DNA of 36,882 bases from Flavobacteriales bacterium (GTDB lineage: Bacteria; Bacteroidota; Bacteroidia; UBA10329), in the NCBI GenBank assembly GCA_021739625.1, contig JAIPBJ010000023.1, positions 1 to 36,882 on the forward strand, in the 5' to 3' direction. How positions within the stretch are numbered: the stretch's first letter is position 1; each line of letters opens with the position of its first letter. Below, in pieces: positions 8,730 to 15,657 of the stretch. Below the pieces are notes generated by a model. It ran no database searches. It was not told the DNA's origin and worked only from the letters and a program-made list of their open reading frames with translations. The translations under genes were made by a program, and so were the position numbers.

Positions 8730-9740
8730 TCAGAGACTGAGCCGCTCCCTTGACAACCCAAGCCACTCAAGGCTGCTATTGCAGAAGATGTTCTCCACAT
8801 CCTGCTGCGGCAGACCCATCTCCTCGATGAATTTTCCAATCTCAAGGTCGCCCAATGGGAAGGGATAATCGCTGCCGAGACACACCTTCTCCGACCCCAC
8901 AGAGTCGAGGATGAACTGAAGAGCGGCTGCATCATGCGTGATGCAATCGACCCAGAATTTGCCAAGATATTCTCGTGGATTGTGCCCGTTGTCAATGGCC
9001 ACGAGATCAGGACGGCAGTTGAAGCCATGCTCTATGCGTCCGATAGTGGGGATGAACGACCCGCCAGCATGGGCAAAGCAGACCCGCAGTTTGGGCATTT
9101 GTTCGAAAATGCCCGCAAAGACCATTGAGCAGATGGCGCGGCTCGTTTCGGCAGGCATGCCCACCAGCCACGGCAGCCAGTATTTGCGCATGTGCTCCAT
9201 GCCCATCATGTTCCACGGATGGACAAACACGGCCATGTCAAGGTCTTCACATGCTTTGAAGATGGGGAAGAACTCCGGTTCGCTCAGGTTGCGGTCGTTG
9301 ATGTTGGAACCGATCTGTACACCGGGAAATCCCAAGGCCTTGCAGCGTTCCAGCTCCCGGATAGCGAGGTCGGTGTCCTGCATGGGCAGTGTGCCGAGGC
9401 CGATATAGTTCTTGGGGTGGGGTGCGATGCTCTCAGCAAGGTCGTCATTGAGGAAACGCGCCACCTCGGCTCCGTCCTTCGGTTTGGCCCAGTAGCTGAA
9501 CAGCACGGGGATGGTACAGGCCACCTGCACCTGCGTGTTGAACTTGGCGTACTCAGGAATCCGAACCTCCGCGTCCCACACGTTGCGCTGCACCTTGCGG
9601 AAGAACCGCGAACCCTGCATCATATTGGCCTCGCCCTCATTCACGTGCTCCATCATGATGAAATCACCATAGCCGAACTTCTTGGCGAAGTCGGGCATGT
9701 GCCGAGGCATGATGTGGGTGTGCATGTCAATCTTCAGCAT
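8730..9740 (-). CDS. 2-amino-3-carboxymuconate-6-semialdehyde decarboxylase (ACMSD)
   Basis: The enzyme has 336 residues, the family's usual length, and belongs to the amidohydrolase superfamily. It decarboxylates 2-amino-3-carboxymuconate semialdehyde (EC 4.1.1.45), steering tryptophan/kynurenine degradation away from quinolinate. Metal ligands are visible: H7 and H9 (DMHTHI), H174 (FVHPWN) and D291 (GSDYPFPLG). H224 (CFAHAGG) is the expected catalytic histidine. Long stretches match known ACMSD, for example FSYWAKP, GLGTLPMQ, KYWLPWLVGMPAET and FPGVQIG. It is cytoplasmic. No other kynurenine gene lies in the window. It is 89 bases downstream of hemB on the same strand and may be co-transcribed with it, although the gap contains repeat-like sequence. 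Confidence 0.92.
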   Translation of the reverse strand: MLKIDMHTHIMPRHMPDFAKKFGYGDFIMMEHVNEGEANMMQGSRFFRKVQRNVWDAEVRIPEYAKFNTQVQVACTIPVLFSYWAKPKDGAEVARFLNDDLAESIAPHPKNYIGLGTLPMQDTDLAIRELERCKALGFPGVQIGSNINDRNLSEPEFFPIFKACEDLDMAVFVHPWNMMGMEHMRKYWLPWLVGMPAETSRAICSMVFAGIFEQMPKLRVCFAHAGGSFIPTIGRIEHGFNCRPDLVAIDNGHNPREYLGKFWVDCITHDAAALQFILDSVGSEKVCLGSDYPFPLGDLEIGKFIEEMGLPQQDVENIFCNSSLEWLGLSRERLSL

Positions 9741-9756
9741 CTTCTCTCGTTGGGGT

Positions 9757-9850
9757 TTACAGAAAATTGGAAATGGGGAAATGGTGCAAGCTGGGTTCCG
9801 TTAACTCCGGCCCACACAATTTCCCATTTTCAATATTTCATTTTCTTCAT
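9757..9850. repeat. Simple-sequence inverted repeat between ACMSD and hemB
   Basis: A purine-rich arm at 9762-9786 (GAAAATTGGAAATGGGGAAA onward) is an imperfect inverted match, 19 of 25 positions, to a pyrimidine-rich arm at about 9815-9839. The right arm has a 14-bp period (AATTTCCCATTTTC, AATATTTCATTTTC) and runs into the hemB stop codon and last codons, so the KKMKY end of HemB is written in repeat sequence. It could fold in the hemB transcript and act as a weak terminator. It is listed here as part of the 7/14-bp-periodic repeat set. Confidence 0.45.
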
Positions 9851-10810
9851 CAATTCCGCATACTCCTTCGCGAAATAGGTCAGAATGGCCGTAGCCCCCG
9901 CCCTGCGGATGCTCAGCAGCATTTCGGGCATCGCCTTGTCATAGTCCAGCCAGCCTTTTTCGGCAGCGGCTTTGAGCATGGCATATTCTCCACTCACGTT
10001 GTATGCTGCGATGGGAAGGTCGTGCTGCTGGCTAAGGGCGTGGATGATGTCGAGGTAGAGCAACGCAGGCTTCACCATCAGAAAGTCCGCGCCTTCTGAC
10101 GCGTCCAATGCAGCTTCCCGCAGTGCTTCTCGACTGTTGGCGGGATCCATCTGGTAGGTTTTCTTGTCGCCCATCTTGGGGGCACTTTCCAGCGCATCGC
10201 GAAAGGGGCCGTAGTACGCGCTGGCATACTTGGCAGTATAGGCCATGATGCCCACGGTCTCGAAATCGGCATCGTCCAACTCTTCGCGAATGTGGGCCAC
10301 GCGGCCGTCCATCATGTCGCTGGGGCCGATGATGTCGATGCCCGCCTCGGCCTGCGCCACGGCCATGCGGCCAAGGATGCCGAGGGTCTCATCGTTGAGG
10401 ATGCGGCCATTCTCGACCAGCCCATCGTGACCATCAGAGCTGTAGGGATCCATCGCCACATCGCTGACGAGACAGCTTTCGGGAAATTCCTGCTTCATCT
10501 TCTTGATGATGCGCAGGTAGAAGTTCTTCTTGGAATAGGAATAGGTGGCCTCTGCGTCTTTCAATTTCTCGTCCACGGCCGGGAACAGTACGAACGAACG
10601 AAGGCCCAATTCCATACACTCCTCCATCTCGCGCAGGGCGTTGTCCTCAGAGAAACGTGAAATGCCCAGCAGCGACTTTATGGGTTCTTTCTTCCCCTTT
10701 CCATCCAACAGGAAAAGCGGAAATATGAGGTTGTCCAGATGGAGGCGTGTTTCGCGCACCATGCCACGGATGGCTTCTGTGTTGCGATTTCTGCGGGGAC
10801 GTTCGAGCAT
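9830..10810 (-). CDS. hemB: Porphobilinogen synthase (delta-aminolevulinate dehydratase)
   Basis: The enzyme has 326 residues and condenses two 5-aminolevulinate molecules to porphobilinogen in haem and tetrapyrrole synthesis (cytoplasm). Active-site Schiff-base lysines are K194 (YTAKYASAYYGPFRDA) and K247 (FLMVKPALLYLD). The metal loop at about 118-130 reads DVAMDPYSSDGHDG: the three zinc cysteines of the zinc-dependent enzymes are replaced by Asp/Ala/Ser, which places it in the magnesium-type, cysteine-free group. I chose the ATG at 10810 (MLERPRRNR), the usual family N-terminus. A frame extension to 10834 would run into the -7 promoter box at 10832-10839. The orphan membrane-fusion-protein gene is divergent. 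Confidence 0.95.
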   Translation of the reverse strand: MLERPRRNRNTEAIRGMVRETRLHLDNLIFPLFLLDGKGKKEPIKSLLGISRFSEDNALREMEECMELGLRSFVLFPAVDEKLKDAEATYSYSKKNFYLRIIKKMKQEFPESCLVSDVAMDPYSSDGHDGLVENGRILNDETLGILGRMAVAQAEAGIDIIGPSDMMDGRVAHIREELDDADFETVGIMAYTAKYASAYYGPFRDALESAPKMGDKKTYQMDPANSREALREAALDASEGADFLMVKPALLYLDIIHALSQQHDLPIAAYNVSGEYAMLKAAAEKGWLDYDKAMPEMLLSIRRAGATAILTYFAKEYAELMKKMKY

Positions 10811-10831
10811 GGTCTTGGAATGAGGGAGCGT

Positions 10832-10839
10832 CAAAAGTA
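10832..10839 (-). promoter_or_regulatory. -7 box of hemB
   Basis: On the minus strand this reads TACTTTTG, an exact TAnnTTTG, 21 nt upstream of the chosen hemB ATG. No good -33 TTTG is seen at 19-21 nt spacing. Confidence 0.55.
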
Positions 10840-10899
10840 AGCAGGCACAAATGAAGGGCCTATGATGCCAATACCCGAGCCTAGCAGGGCCAATGTGCG

Positions 10900-10907
10900 T
10901 TTCTTTG
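10900..10907 (+). promoter_or_regulatory. Candidate -7 box of the membrane-fusion-protein gene
   Basis: TTTCTTTG matches TAnnTTTG at seven of eight positions and lies 25 nt before the ATG at 10933. No convincing -33 box. Confidence 0.35.
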
Positions 10908-10932
10908 CGGGGCCCTTACGAATCTGGTCCCA

Positions 10933-12045
10933 ATGAACATCCTGCTGAGAAAAATATCAATCCTTGGTGCGATCGCACTGCTTGCCCTCGGTGTGATTGG
11001 AATGAGAAAACTTGGACAGCAGGGAGAACCAGAGCCCGCCTCCACTGCCGAGCATGTAAAGCTCGTACAGATATATGTGGTGACAGTGGGTGACCAACCT
11101 GTGAACGAGCGGCTCACGGGCAAAGTGACTGCCGCGAGACGTGTGATGCTGGTGGCCGAGGCTTCGGGCCAACTTCAGCCCGGGAGCAAGGAGATCAAGG
11201 AGGGCGTGACCTTTTCGGAAGGTGAACATCTTTTCAGAATTGACGATGCCGAGGTGCGCTTGGCCCTTGTGGCACAGCGCAGCCAGTTCAGCACGCTGAT
11301 CACCCAATTGCTTCCCGACCTTACGCTCGACCACCCGGCATCGGTGGCCAGATGGACGGCCTATCTTGCCAAAGTGAACGAAAAGGAACCCCTGCCTGAC
11401 CTTCTGAATGTGGACAATGAGAAGGAGAGGCGTTTCCTCACCTCGCGGGGCGTATTCAACCTGTTCTATTCAATTCGCAGTGCCGAAGCGAAGCTCAGCA
11501 AGTTCGGTTTCCGTGCCCCGTTCGGGGGAACCATCTCCAAAGGAAATGCAGTGCCGGGAAGCCATGTGCTGGCCGGCCAGCAATTGGGCGAACTCATCGA
11601 TGCCTCGGCTTTCGAGTTTGAGACAACGGTGTCGGCTGCATTGGCCGCCAGGATCAAGGTCGGAACGCCCATCAGTGTTTTCCATGCGGATGACACACTG
11701 ACGGCACGTGTGGTGCGCATCAGCGACCGTGTGGACGACCGTACACAGAATGTAGTGCTCTTCGCATCGCTTGCGGGCAAGGGGCTGCGCGATGGTGAAT
11801 ACATCTCTGGCAGCATCAGTCTCCCTGCCATTTCTGACGCGGCACTGCTGCATGGCAGGCATCTGGTGCATGGATCGCAGGTGTTCGTGGTCAGCAAAGA
11901 TTCCATGCTTTCGCTCCATCCTGTCGAGATGGTCTTCCGCGATGGCGACCACGTGGTCTGCACCGGCCTCTCGGAAGGAACACGCATTCTGGACAATCCG
12001 TTCCCCGATGCACATGAGGGAATGCGGGTGGTACCGAAGAGATAG
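10933..12045 (+). CDS. Periplasmic adaptor (membrane fusion protein, HlyD/RND type), orphan
   Basis: The protein has 370 residues: a short N-terminal membrane anchor (ISILGAIALLALGVIGM), then a family-typical adaptor. VNERLTGKVTAARRVMLVAEASGQL is the first half of the lipoyl-like barrel-sandwich. A helical hairpin follows at about 110-180. The returning half is FRAPFGGTISKGNAVPGSHVLAG, and a beta-barrel (ALAARIKVGTPISV) and membrane-proximal domain come last. Such adaptors bridge an inner-membrane RND or ABC pump to an outer-membrane channel. No pump or channel gene is adjacent, so the partner must lie elsewhere or is lost. The next gene, a regulator with a heavy-metal-like domain, starts 36 bases downstream, which hints at metal or toxic-compound efflux. 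That link is inference. Confidence 0.8.
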   Translation: MNILLRKISILGAIALLALGVIGMRKLGQQGEPEPASTAEHVKLVQIYVVTVGDQPVNERLTGKVTAARRVMLVAEASGQLQPGSKEIKEGVTFSEGEHLFRIDDAEVRLALVAQRSQFSTLITQLLPDLTLDHPASVARWTAYLAKVNEKEPLPDLLNVDNEKERRFLTSRGVFNLFYSIRSAEAKLSKFGFRAPFGGTISKGNAVPGSHVLAGQQLGELIDASAFEFETTVSAALAARIKVGTPISVFHADDTLTARVVRISDRVDDRTQNVVLFASLAGKGLRDGEYISGSISLPAISDAALLHGRHLVHGSQVFVVSKDSMLSLHPVEMVFRDGDHVVCTGLSEGTRILDNPFPDAHEGMRVVPKR

Positions 12046-12048
12046 GCT

Positions 12049-12056
12049 TACCTTCG
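12049..12056 (+). promoter_or_regulatory. -7 box of the HMA-AraC regulator
   Basis: TACCTTCG (TAnnTTTG with one change) sits just after the stop codon of the adaptor gene and 25 nt before the regulator's ATG at 12082. This suggests the regulator has its own promoter. The identical octamer occurs before the genes at 33732 and 36535 on the minus strand. Confidence 0.5.
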
Positions 12057-12081
12057 CAAGACACTCGCAACAGAGCCTTCA

Positions 12082-12678
12082 ATGCCAACGATTGTCCTCC
12101 ATCTGCGCAACATGGTCAGTTCGCGCTGCATCCGCGCTGTGGAAGTGCTTGCGAACGACAACGGGTTGCAGGTGACCGAAATGGTGAGTCTTGGGCGTGT
12201 CGGGGTGCAGTTTGAATGGCCAGAACAGTTGGTCTCCTTTGAAGATGCTTTGAACGCGGAAGGATTCACCGTGGTGCGAAGTGCCGAAGAACAATTGGTG
12301 GAGGCCATAAAAGGCGCGGCCATAGAACTGTTCTATCACGGCAACAATACCAACTCGCTGCTGCGCAACAGCGACCACCTGAGCGAGCGGACCGGCCAGC
12401 CCTATACCGTGCTGAGCCGTGTGTTCTCTGAGCGCACAGGTATAACGTTGGAGCGATACATTATTCTATTGAAAGCCGAGCGCGTCAAAGAATTGCTGAG
12501 CTACCACGACCTTTCGCTCAGCGAGATCAGCTACCAGATGGGTTACAGCAGTGTGCAATACCTGAGCACGCAGTTCAAGCAGGTGACGGGCGTTACGGTG
12601 TCGGAGTTCAAAGAGGGAAAGGGGCCAGGACGCGTGGCGCTGGACAGGCTCTTGAATACTGATCTTATACAACGTTGA
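12082..12678 (+). CDS. AraC-family regulator with an N-terminal heavy-metal-associated-like domain
   Basis: The protein has 198 residues. Residues 1-65 have the beta-alpha-beta-beta-alpha-beta pattern of heavy-metal-associated (HMA) domains (IVLHLRNMVSSRC...VGVQFEWPEQLVSFEDALNAEGFTVV). In the related Bacteroidota HMA-AraC regulators that I recall, the loop is MVCxRC with two metal-binding cysteines. Here the first is Ser (S13) and only C16 remains. Residues 95-180 are a two-helix-turn-helix AraC DNA-binding domain (ERTGITLERYIILLKAERVKELL, LSLSEISYQMGYSSVQYLSTQFKQVTG). I infer a transcriptional activator, possibly of the adjacent adaptor gene, with altered or lost metal sensing. Confidence 0.82.
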   Translation: MPTIVLHLRNMVSSRCIRAVEVLANDNGLQVTEMVSLGRVGVQFEWPEQLVSFEDALNAEGFTVVRSAEEQLVEAIKGAAIELFYHGNNTNSLLRNSDHLSERTGQPYTVLSRVFSERTGITLERYIILLKAERVKELLSYHDLSLSEISYQMGYSSVQYLSTQFKQVTGVTVSEFKEGKGPGRVALDRLLNTDLIQR

Positions 12679-12729
12679 CCGAATTCCATAACAGGCGGAT
12701 CATTTGGCCGCTGCACATTTGCATCGAGC

Positions 12730-12764
12730 GTAGACCACAGGCCATAGACGATAGTCCACAGACT
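12730..12764 (+). repeat. Heptanucleotide repeat, five units
   Basis: Five consecutive heptamers, GTAGACC ACAGGCC ATAGACG ATAGTCC ACAGACT, follow a consensus AYAGNCC. The 11-mer AGACGATAGTC inside it (12746-12756) also occurs in inverted orientation at 3160-3170. It lies in the gap before the PqqD-like gene. Confidence 0.65.
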
Positions 12765-12839
12765 GGTGATTCGAAGCTTCAGCAACGTCCTTAATTCCGA
12801 CTTTATTACTTCGTTTCCAATTTCTCAATTTCCTAAGCC

Positions 12840-13088
12840 ATGGTCTCACTCAAAAAGAACATCGCCATCAGCGACTCTGGGTTTGTGTTCAACCCATCCA
12901 ACGGTGACTCATTCTCGCTCAATCAGATCGGTCTCGATATGCTGCTGCAATTGAAGGAAGCGCAGTCGGAAGAACAGGTGAAGGCCGCCATCATGGCCAA
13001 GTATGACATTGACCGCGACTCGCTGGACAACGACTACTATGATTTTCTCAAGATGTTGGGTCAATTCAAACTGCTGGAGCTGTCATGA
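12840..13088 (+). CDS. PqqD-like protein (RiPP recognition element fold)
   Basis: The protein has 82 residues. The pattern (MVSLKKNIAISDSGFVFNP, then SLNQIGLDMLLQLKEAQSEEQVKAAI, then DYYDFLKMLGQFKLL) matches PqqD-like chaperones: an N-terminal beta-hairpin, the 'LNxxGxxhLxLL' turn into helix 1, and a final helical pair. In known RiPP pathways this fold binds the leader of a precursor peptide and presents it to modifying enzymes. Its stop overlaps the start of the ATP-grasp gene by 4 bp (ATGA), so the two are translationally coupled and very probably act together. It may serve as a leader-binding element or as a carrier. A weak promoter-like TTACTTCG lies at 12806-12813. Confidence 0.75.
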   Translation: MVSLKKNIAISDSGFVFNPSNGDSFSLNQIGLDMLLQLKEAQSEEQVKAAIMAKYDIDRDSLDNDYYDFLKMLGQFKLLELS

Positions 13089-14131
13089 AACGCACCATAA
13101 CCATAGCCGTAACGGGCCTCAACGCAATCGATAGTCCGGGGCCGGGAGTGCCGGTGATCCGTGCGCTGCGCGAGAGCAAGGAATTTGATGTGCACATCAT
13201 CGGCCTGAGCTACGAAACGCTGGAGCCGGGCATCTACATGCACGATCTGGTGGACAAGACCTACCAGATCCCCTTCCCTAAATCGGGGCAGGAGGTGCTT
13301 TTCCAACGGTTGGCGCATATCCATGCGGTGGAGAAGATCGATCTGGTGTTCCCGAATTTCGATGCCGAACTGTTCAACTTCATCAAGCTGGCCCCACGCT
13401 TGGAAAAGGAGCTGGGTGTGAAGACCTTCCTGCCCACTGTGGAGCAGTTTGAGGCGCGCCACAAGGTGAACCTCAACGAATATGGCAAGAAGCACGGTAT
13501 CGATGTGCCGCACAGCAAGATGATCTTCAGCACGGCCGAGATACCATCATTGGCCTCAGAATTCACATATCCCGTGGTGGTCAAGGGCCAGTTCTATGAT
13601 GCGAGCATCGCATATAATGCCGAGCAGGTGGCCACGTATTTCCACAAGATCAGCGCGAAATGGGGCTTGCCGGTCATCATCCAGCAGTTCATCTATGGCA
13701 CGGAGGTCAACCTCATTGCCTTAGGCGATGGCAAGGGCGGCACGGTAGGGATGGTGCCCATGCGCAAGACCTACATCACCGATAAGGGCAAGGCATGGGC
13801 AGGCGTGGCGTTGGACGATGATGACCTTTTGAACGCTGGCCGCGAACTTATCGCTGCCACCAAATGGCGCGGTGGACTGGAGCTGGAATACATCAAGAGT
13901 AGTGACGACAAGTATTACCTCTTGGAGATAAATCCCCGATTCCCGGCCTGGGTCTATCTGGCGGTGGGCTGCGGACAGAACCTGCCCGAACAGTGGGTGA
14001 AACTGGCCATGGGCGATGAACCGACCTATTTCGACACCTACAGTGTGGGCAAGATGTTCATCCGCTACTCATGGGACATGATCGTGGATCTGAAGGAGTT
14101 TGAGACCATATCTACGCTTGGGGAGCTATGA
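13085..14131 (+). CDS. ATP-grasp ligase, carbamoyl-phosphate-synthase-like
   Basis: The protein has 348 residues. It opens with a Rossmann-like pre-ATP-grasp domain (TIAVTGLNAIDSPGPGVPVI) followed by an ATP-grasp fold. K167 (YPVVVKGQF) is an expected ATP-binding lysine, IIQQFIYGTEVNL is the adenine-side segment, and E281/N283 (LLEINPRFPAW) are the magnesium ligands. ATP-grasp enzymes activate a carboxylate as an acyl-phosphate and couple it to an amine or thiol. Here the acceptor is unknown. Overlap with the PqqD-like gene and the PLP decarboxylase 111 bp downstream suggest a pathway in which an amino acid or peptide carboxylate is activated and decarboxylated. It is cytoplasmic. It is not CarB itself, being far too short and lacking the second ATP-grasp half. 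Confidence 0.83.
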   Translation: MKRTITIAVTGLNAIDSPGPGVPVIRALRESKEFDVHIIGLSYETLEPGIYMHDLVDKTYQIPFPKSGQEVLFQRLAHIHAVEKIDLVFPNFDAELFNFIKLAPRLEKELGVKTFLPTVEQFEARHKVNLNEYGKKHGIDVPHSKMIFSTAEIPSLASEFTYPVVVKGQFYDASIAYNAEQVATYFHKISAKWGLPVIIQQFIYGTEVNLIALGDGKGGTVGMVPMRKTYITDKGKAWAGVALDDDDLLNAGRELIAATKWRGGLELEYIKSSDDKYYLLEINPRFPAWVYLAVGCGQNLPEQWVKLAMGDEPTYFDTYSVGKMFIRYSWDMIVDLKEFETISTLGEL

Positions 14132-14143
14132 GAAGAGTGTTGA

Positions 14144-14240
14144 GAAAATGGAAAACGGAAAATCGTTTGGGAGGACGCACCTTCTGAAATCATTACTCAC
14201 CAATTGTTAATTGCCAATAATTAATTGTTAATTGAAATAA
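14144..14240 (+). repeat. Heptanucleotide repeats upstream of the PLP decarboxylase
   Basis: Two runs occur: GAAAATG GAAAACG GAAAATC at 14144-14164, and CCAATTG TTAATTG CCAATAA TTAATTG TTAATTG at 14200-14234. Both have an exact 7-bp period. The second run ends 8 nt before the ATG at 14243, so it forms the translation-initiation region of the decarboxylase. It also interrupts the otherwise tight operon. Confidence 0.7.
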
Positions 14241-14242
14241 AG

Positions 14243-15601
14243 ATGGAAAAGCAACGCTACGAACGCCCCGTCATCAGGAGACTGAACGTGGGAGTGATGA
14301 ACAAATTCGGCACGCGCACCGAGTATGAGCCTGTGACCCACATTGATGACAATGCAGTGGCATCGCTCATCAAAGAGCACGGTTCGCCCCTGTTCGTCAT
14401 CTCAGAGAAGACGATACGCACCACCTTCCAAGATGCGCTGCGGGCCTTCAACACACGCTATCCGAAGGTGCAGTTCGCCTGGAGCTACAAGACCAACTAC
14501 ATCGCTGGCGTGTGCAACGTGTTCCATCAGATGGGCTCTTGGGCCGAGGTGGTGTCGGGTTTCGAGTATCTGAAGGCGCTGAAATCGAACGTGCCGGGCA
14601 ACAAGATCATCTTCAACGGACCGGACAAGACCGTGGAGGAACTGACCTTGGCCATCGACAACGACTCTCTCATCCACATCGACCACTTGGACGAGCTCTA
14701 CACGCTCACCGAGCTGGCCATTGCCAAAGCCAAGAAGCCTCGCGTGGCCATCCGTGTCAACATGGACACGGGCATCTATCCCATGTGGGACCGCTTCGGA
14801 TTCAACTACGAGAACGGACAGGCGTGGGATGCCATCAACAAGATCGTGCTGGCCGACAGGCTGCAACTGGTGGGCCTTCATGCGCACATCGGCACCTTCA
14901 TGCTGTCGCCAAGCGCCTATGGTGTGGCGGCAGGCAAGCTGAGCGAACTGGCCATCCGAGTACGTGACAAGTTCGGGCGCAAGATCGAATACCTCGACCT
15001 CGGTGGCGGTTTTGCATCGAAGAACACGCTCAAAGGCTCGTTCCTCTCGGGTCCCGACACATCGCCCACCTTCGATGATTTTGCGGAGACCATCGTAACA
15101 GCAATTGTCAATGCAGGTTTCTTGGAGGATGAGCTTCCGCTGCTGATCCTCGAAACAGGCCGCGCCTTAGTGGACGAGGCAGGTTATCTGCTCGGGTCGG
15201 TAATCAGCAACAAACGCCTCAGCGATGGCCGCAGGGCCACCATCATGGACTTCGGGGTCAACATCCTGTTCACCGCCTTCTGGTACGACCACAAGATCAG
15301 CCCCGCGCAGGACTTCAGTCACCACACCGAGGACACAGTGATGTACGGCCCATTGTGCATGAACATCGATGTGGTGCGCGAGAACGCCACACTGCCGCCC
15401 ATGAAGCGTGGCGAACACGTGGTGGTGCACAGCGTGGGTGCCTACAACATGACCCAATGGATGCAGTTCATCGCGCTGCGCCCGGCCGTGGTGATGATCG
15501 ACATGAAGGGCAAACCCCATCTGGTGCGCAAGCGCGAGACCCTCGCCAACATCGATGAGCAGGAAGTGTTGCCTGAGTACCTTCGGGCGTTTAAGCTGTA
15601 G
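14243..15601 (+). CDS. Fold-type-III PLP decarboxylase (LysA/ODC-like) with a RiPP-leader-like N-terminus
   Basis: The protein has 452 residues. From about residue 30 it is an alanine-racemase-fold PLP decarboxylase. K83 (WSYKTN) is the PLP Schiff-base lysine, H213-H215 (GLHAHIGT) stacks on PLP, G254-F257 (DLGGGF) holds phosphate, ETGRALVDEAG is the second phosphate segment, and C372 (GPLCMNID) is the catalytic cysteine at the dimer interface. Diaminopimelate decarboxylase normally reads CES.D there and ornithine decarboxylase CDG.D. The MNID replacement implies another substrate. Residues 1-24 precede the catalytic domain and read RYERPVIRRLNVG, a YxxPxI...G pattern like leader peptides bound by PqqD-type elements. 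I chose the ATG at 14243; the TTG at 14225 lies inside repeat sequence. It follows the PqqD-like and ATP-grasp genes on the same strand. Confidence 0.82.
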   Translation: MEKQRYERPVIRRLNVGVMNKFGTRTEYEPVTHIDDNAVASLIKEHGSPLFVISEKTIRTTFQDALRAFNTRYPKVQFAWSYKTNYIAGVCNVFHQMGSWAEVVSGFEYLKALKSNVPGNKIIFNGPDKTVEELTLAIDNDSLIHIDHLDELYTLTELAIAKAKKPRVAIRVNMDTGIYPMWDRFGFNYENGQAWDAINKIVLADRLQLVGLHAHIGTFMLSPSAYGVAAGKLSELAIRVRDKFGRKIEYLDLGGGFASKNTLKGSFLSGPDTSPTFDDFAETIVTAIVNAGFLEDELPLLILETGRALVDEAGYLLGSVISNKRLSDGRRATIMDFGVNILFTAFWYDHKISPAQDFSHHTEDTVMYGPLCMNIDVVRENATLPPMKRGEHVVVHSVGAYNMTQWMQFIALRPAVVMIDMKGKPHLVRKRETLANIDEQEVLPEYLRAFKL

Positions 15602-15657
15602 GTAATACTGTTCTCGCAGGTATCATTGAAAAACATTTCTCGAAAAGACGCAAGTAA

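Noticed and set aside
12679-12839. Separate RiPP precursor gene in front of the PqqD-like gene
   Set aside because: No short frame with a leader-like or core-like sequence was found here or in 14132-14242; the gaps hold heptamer repeats.
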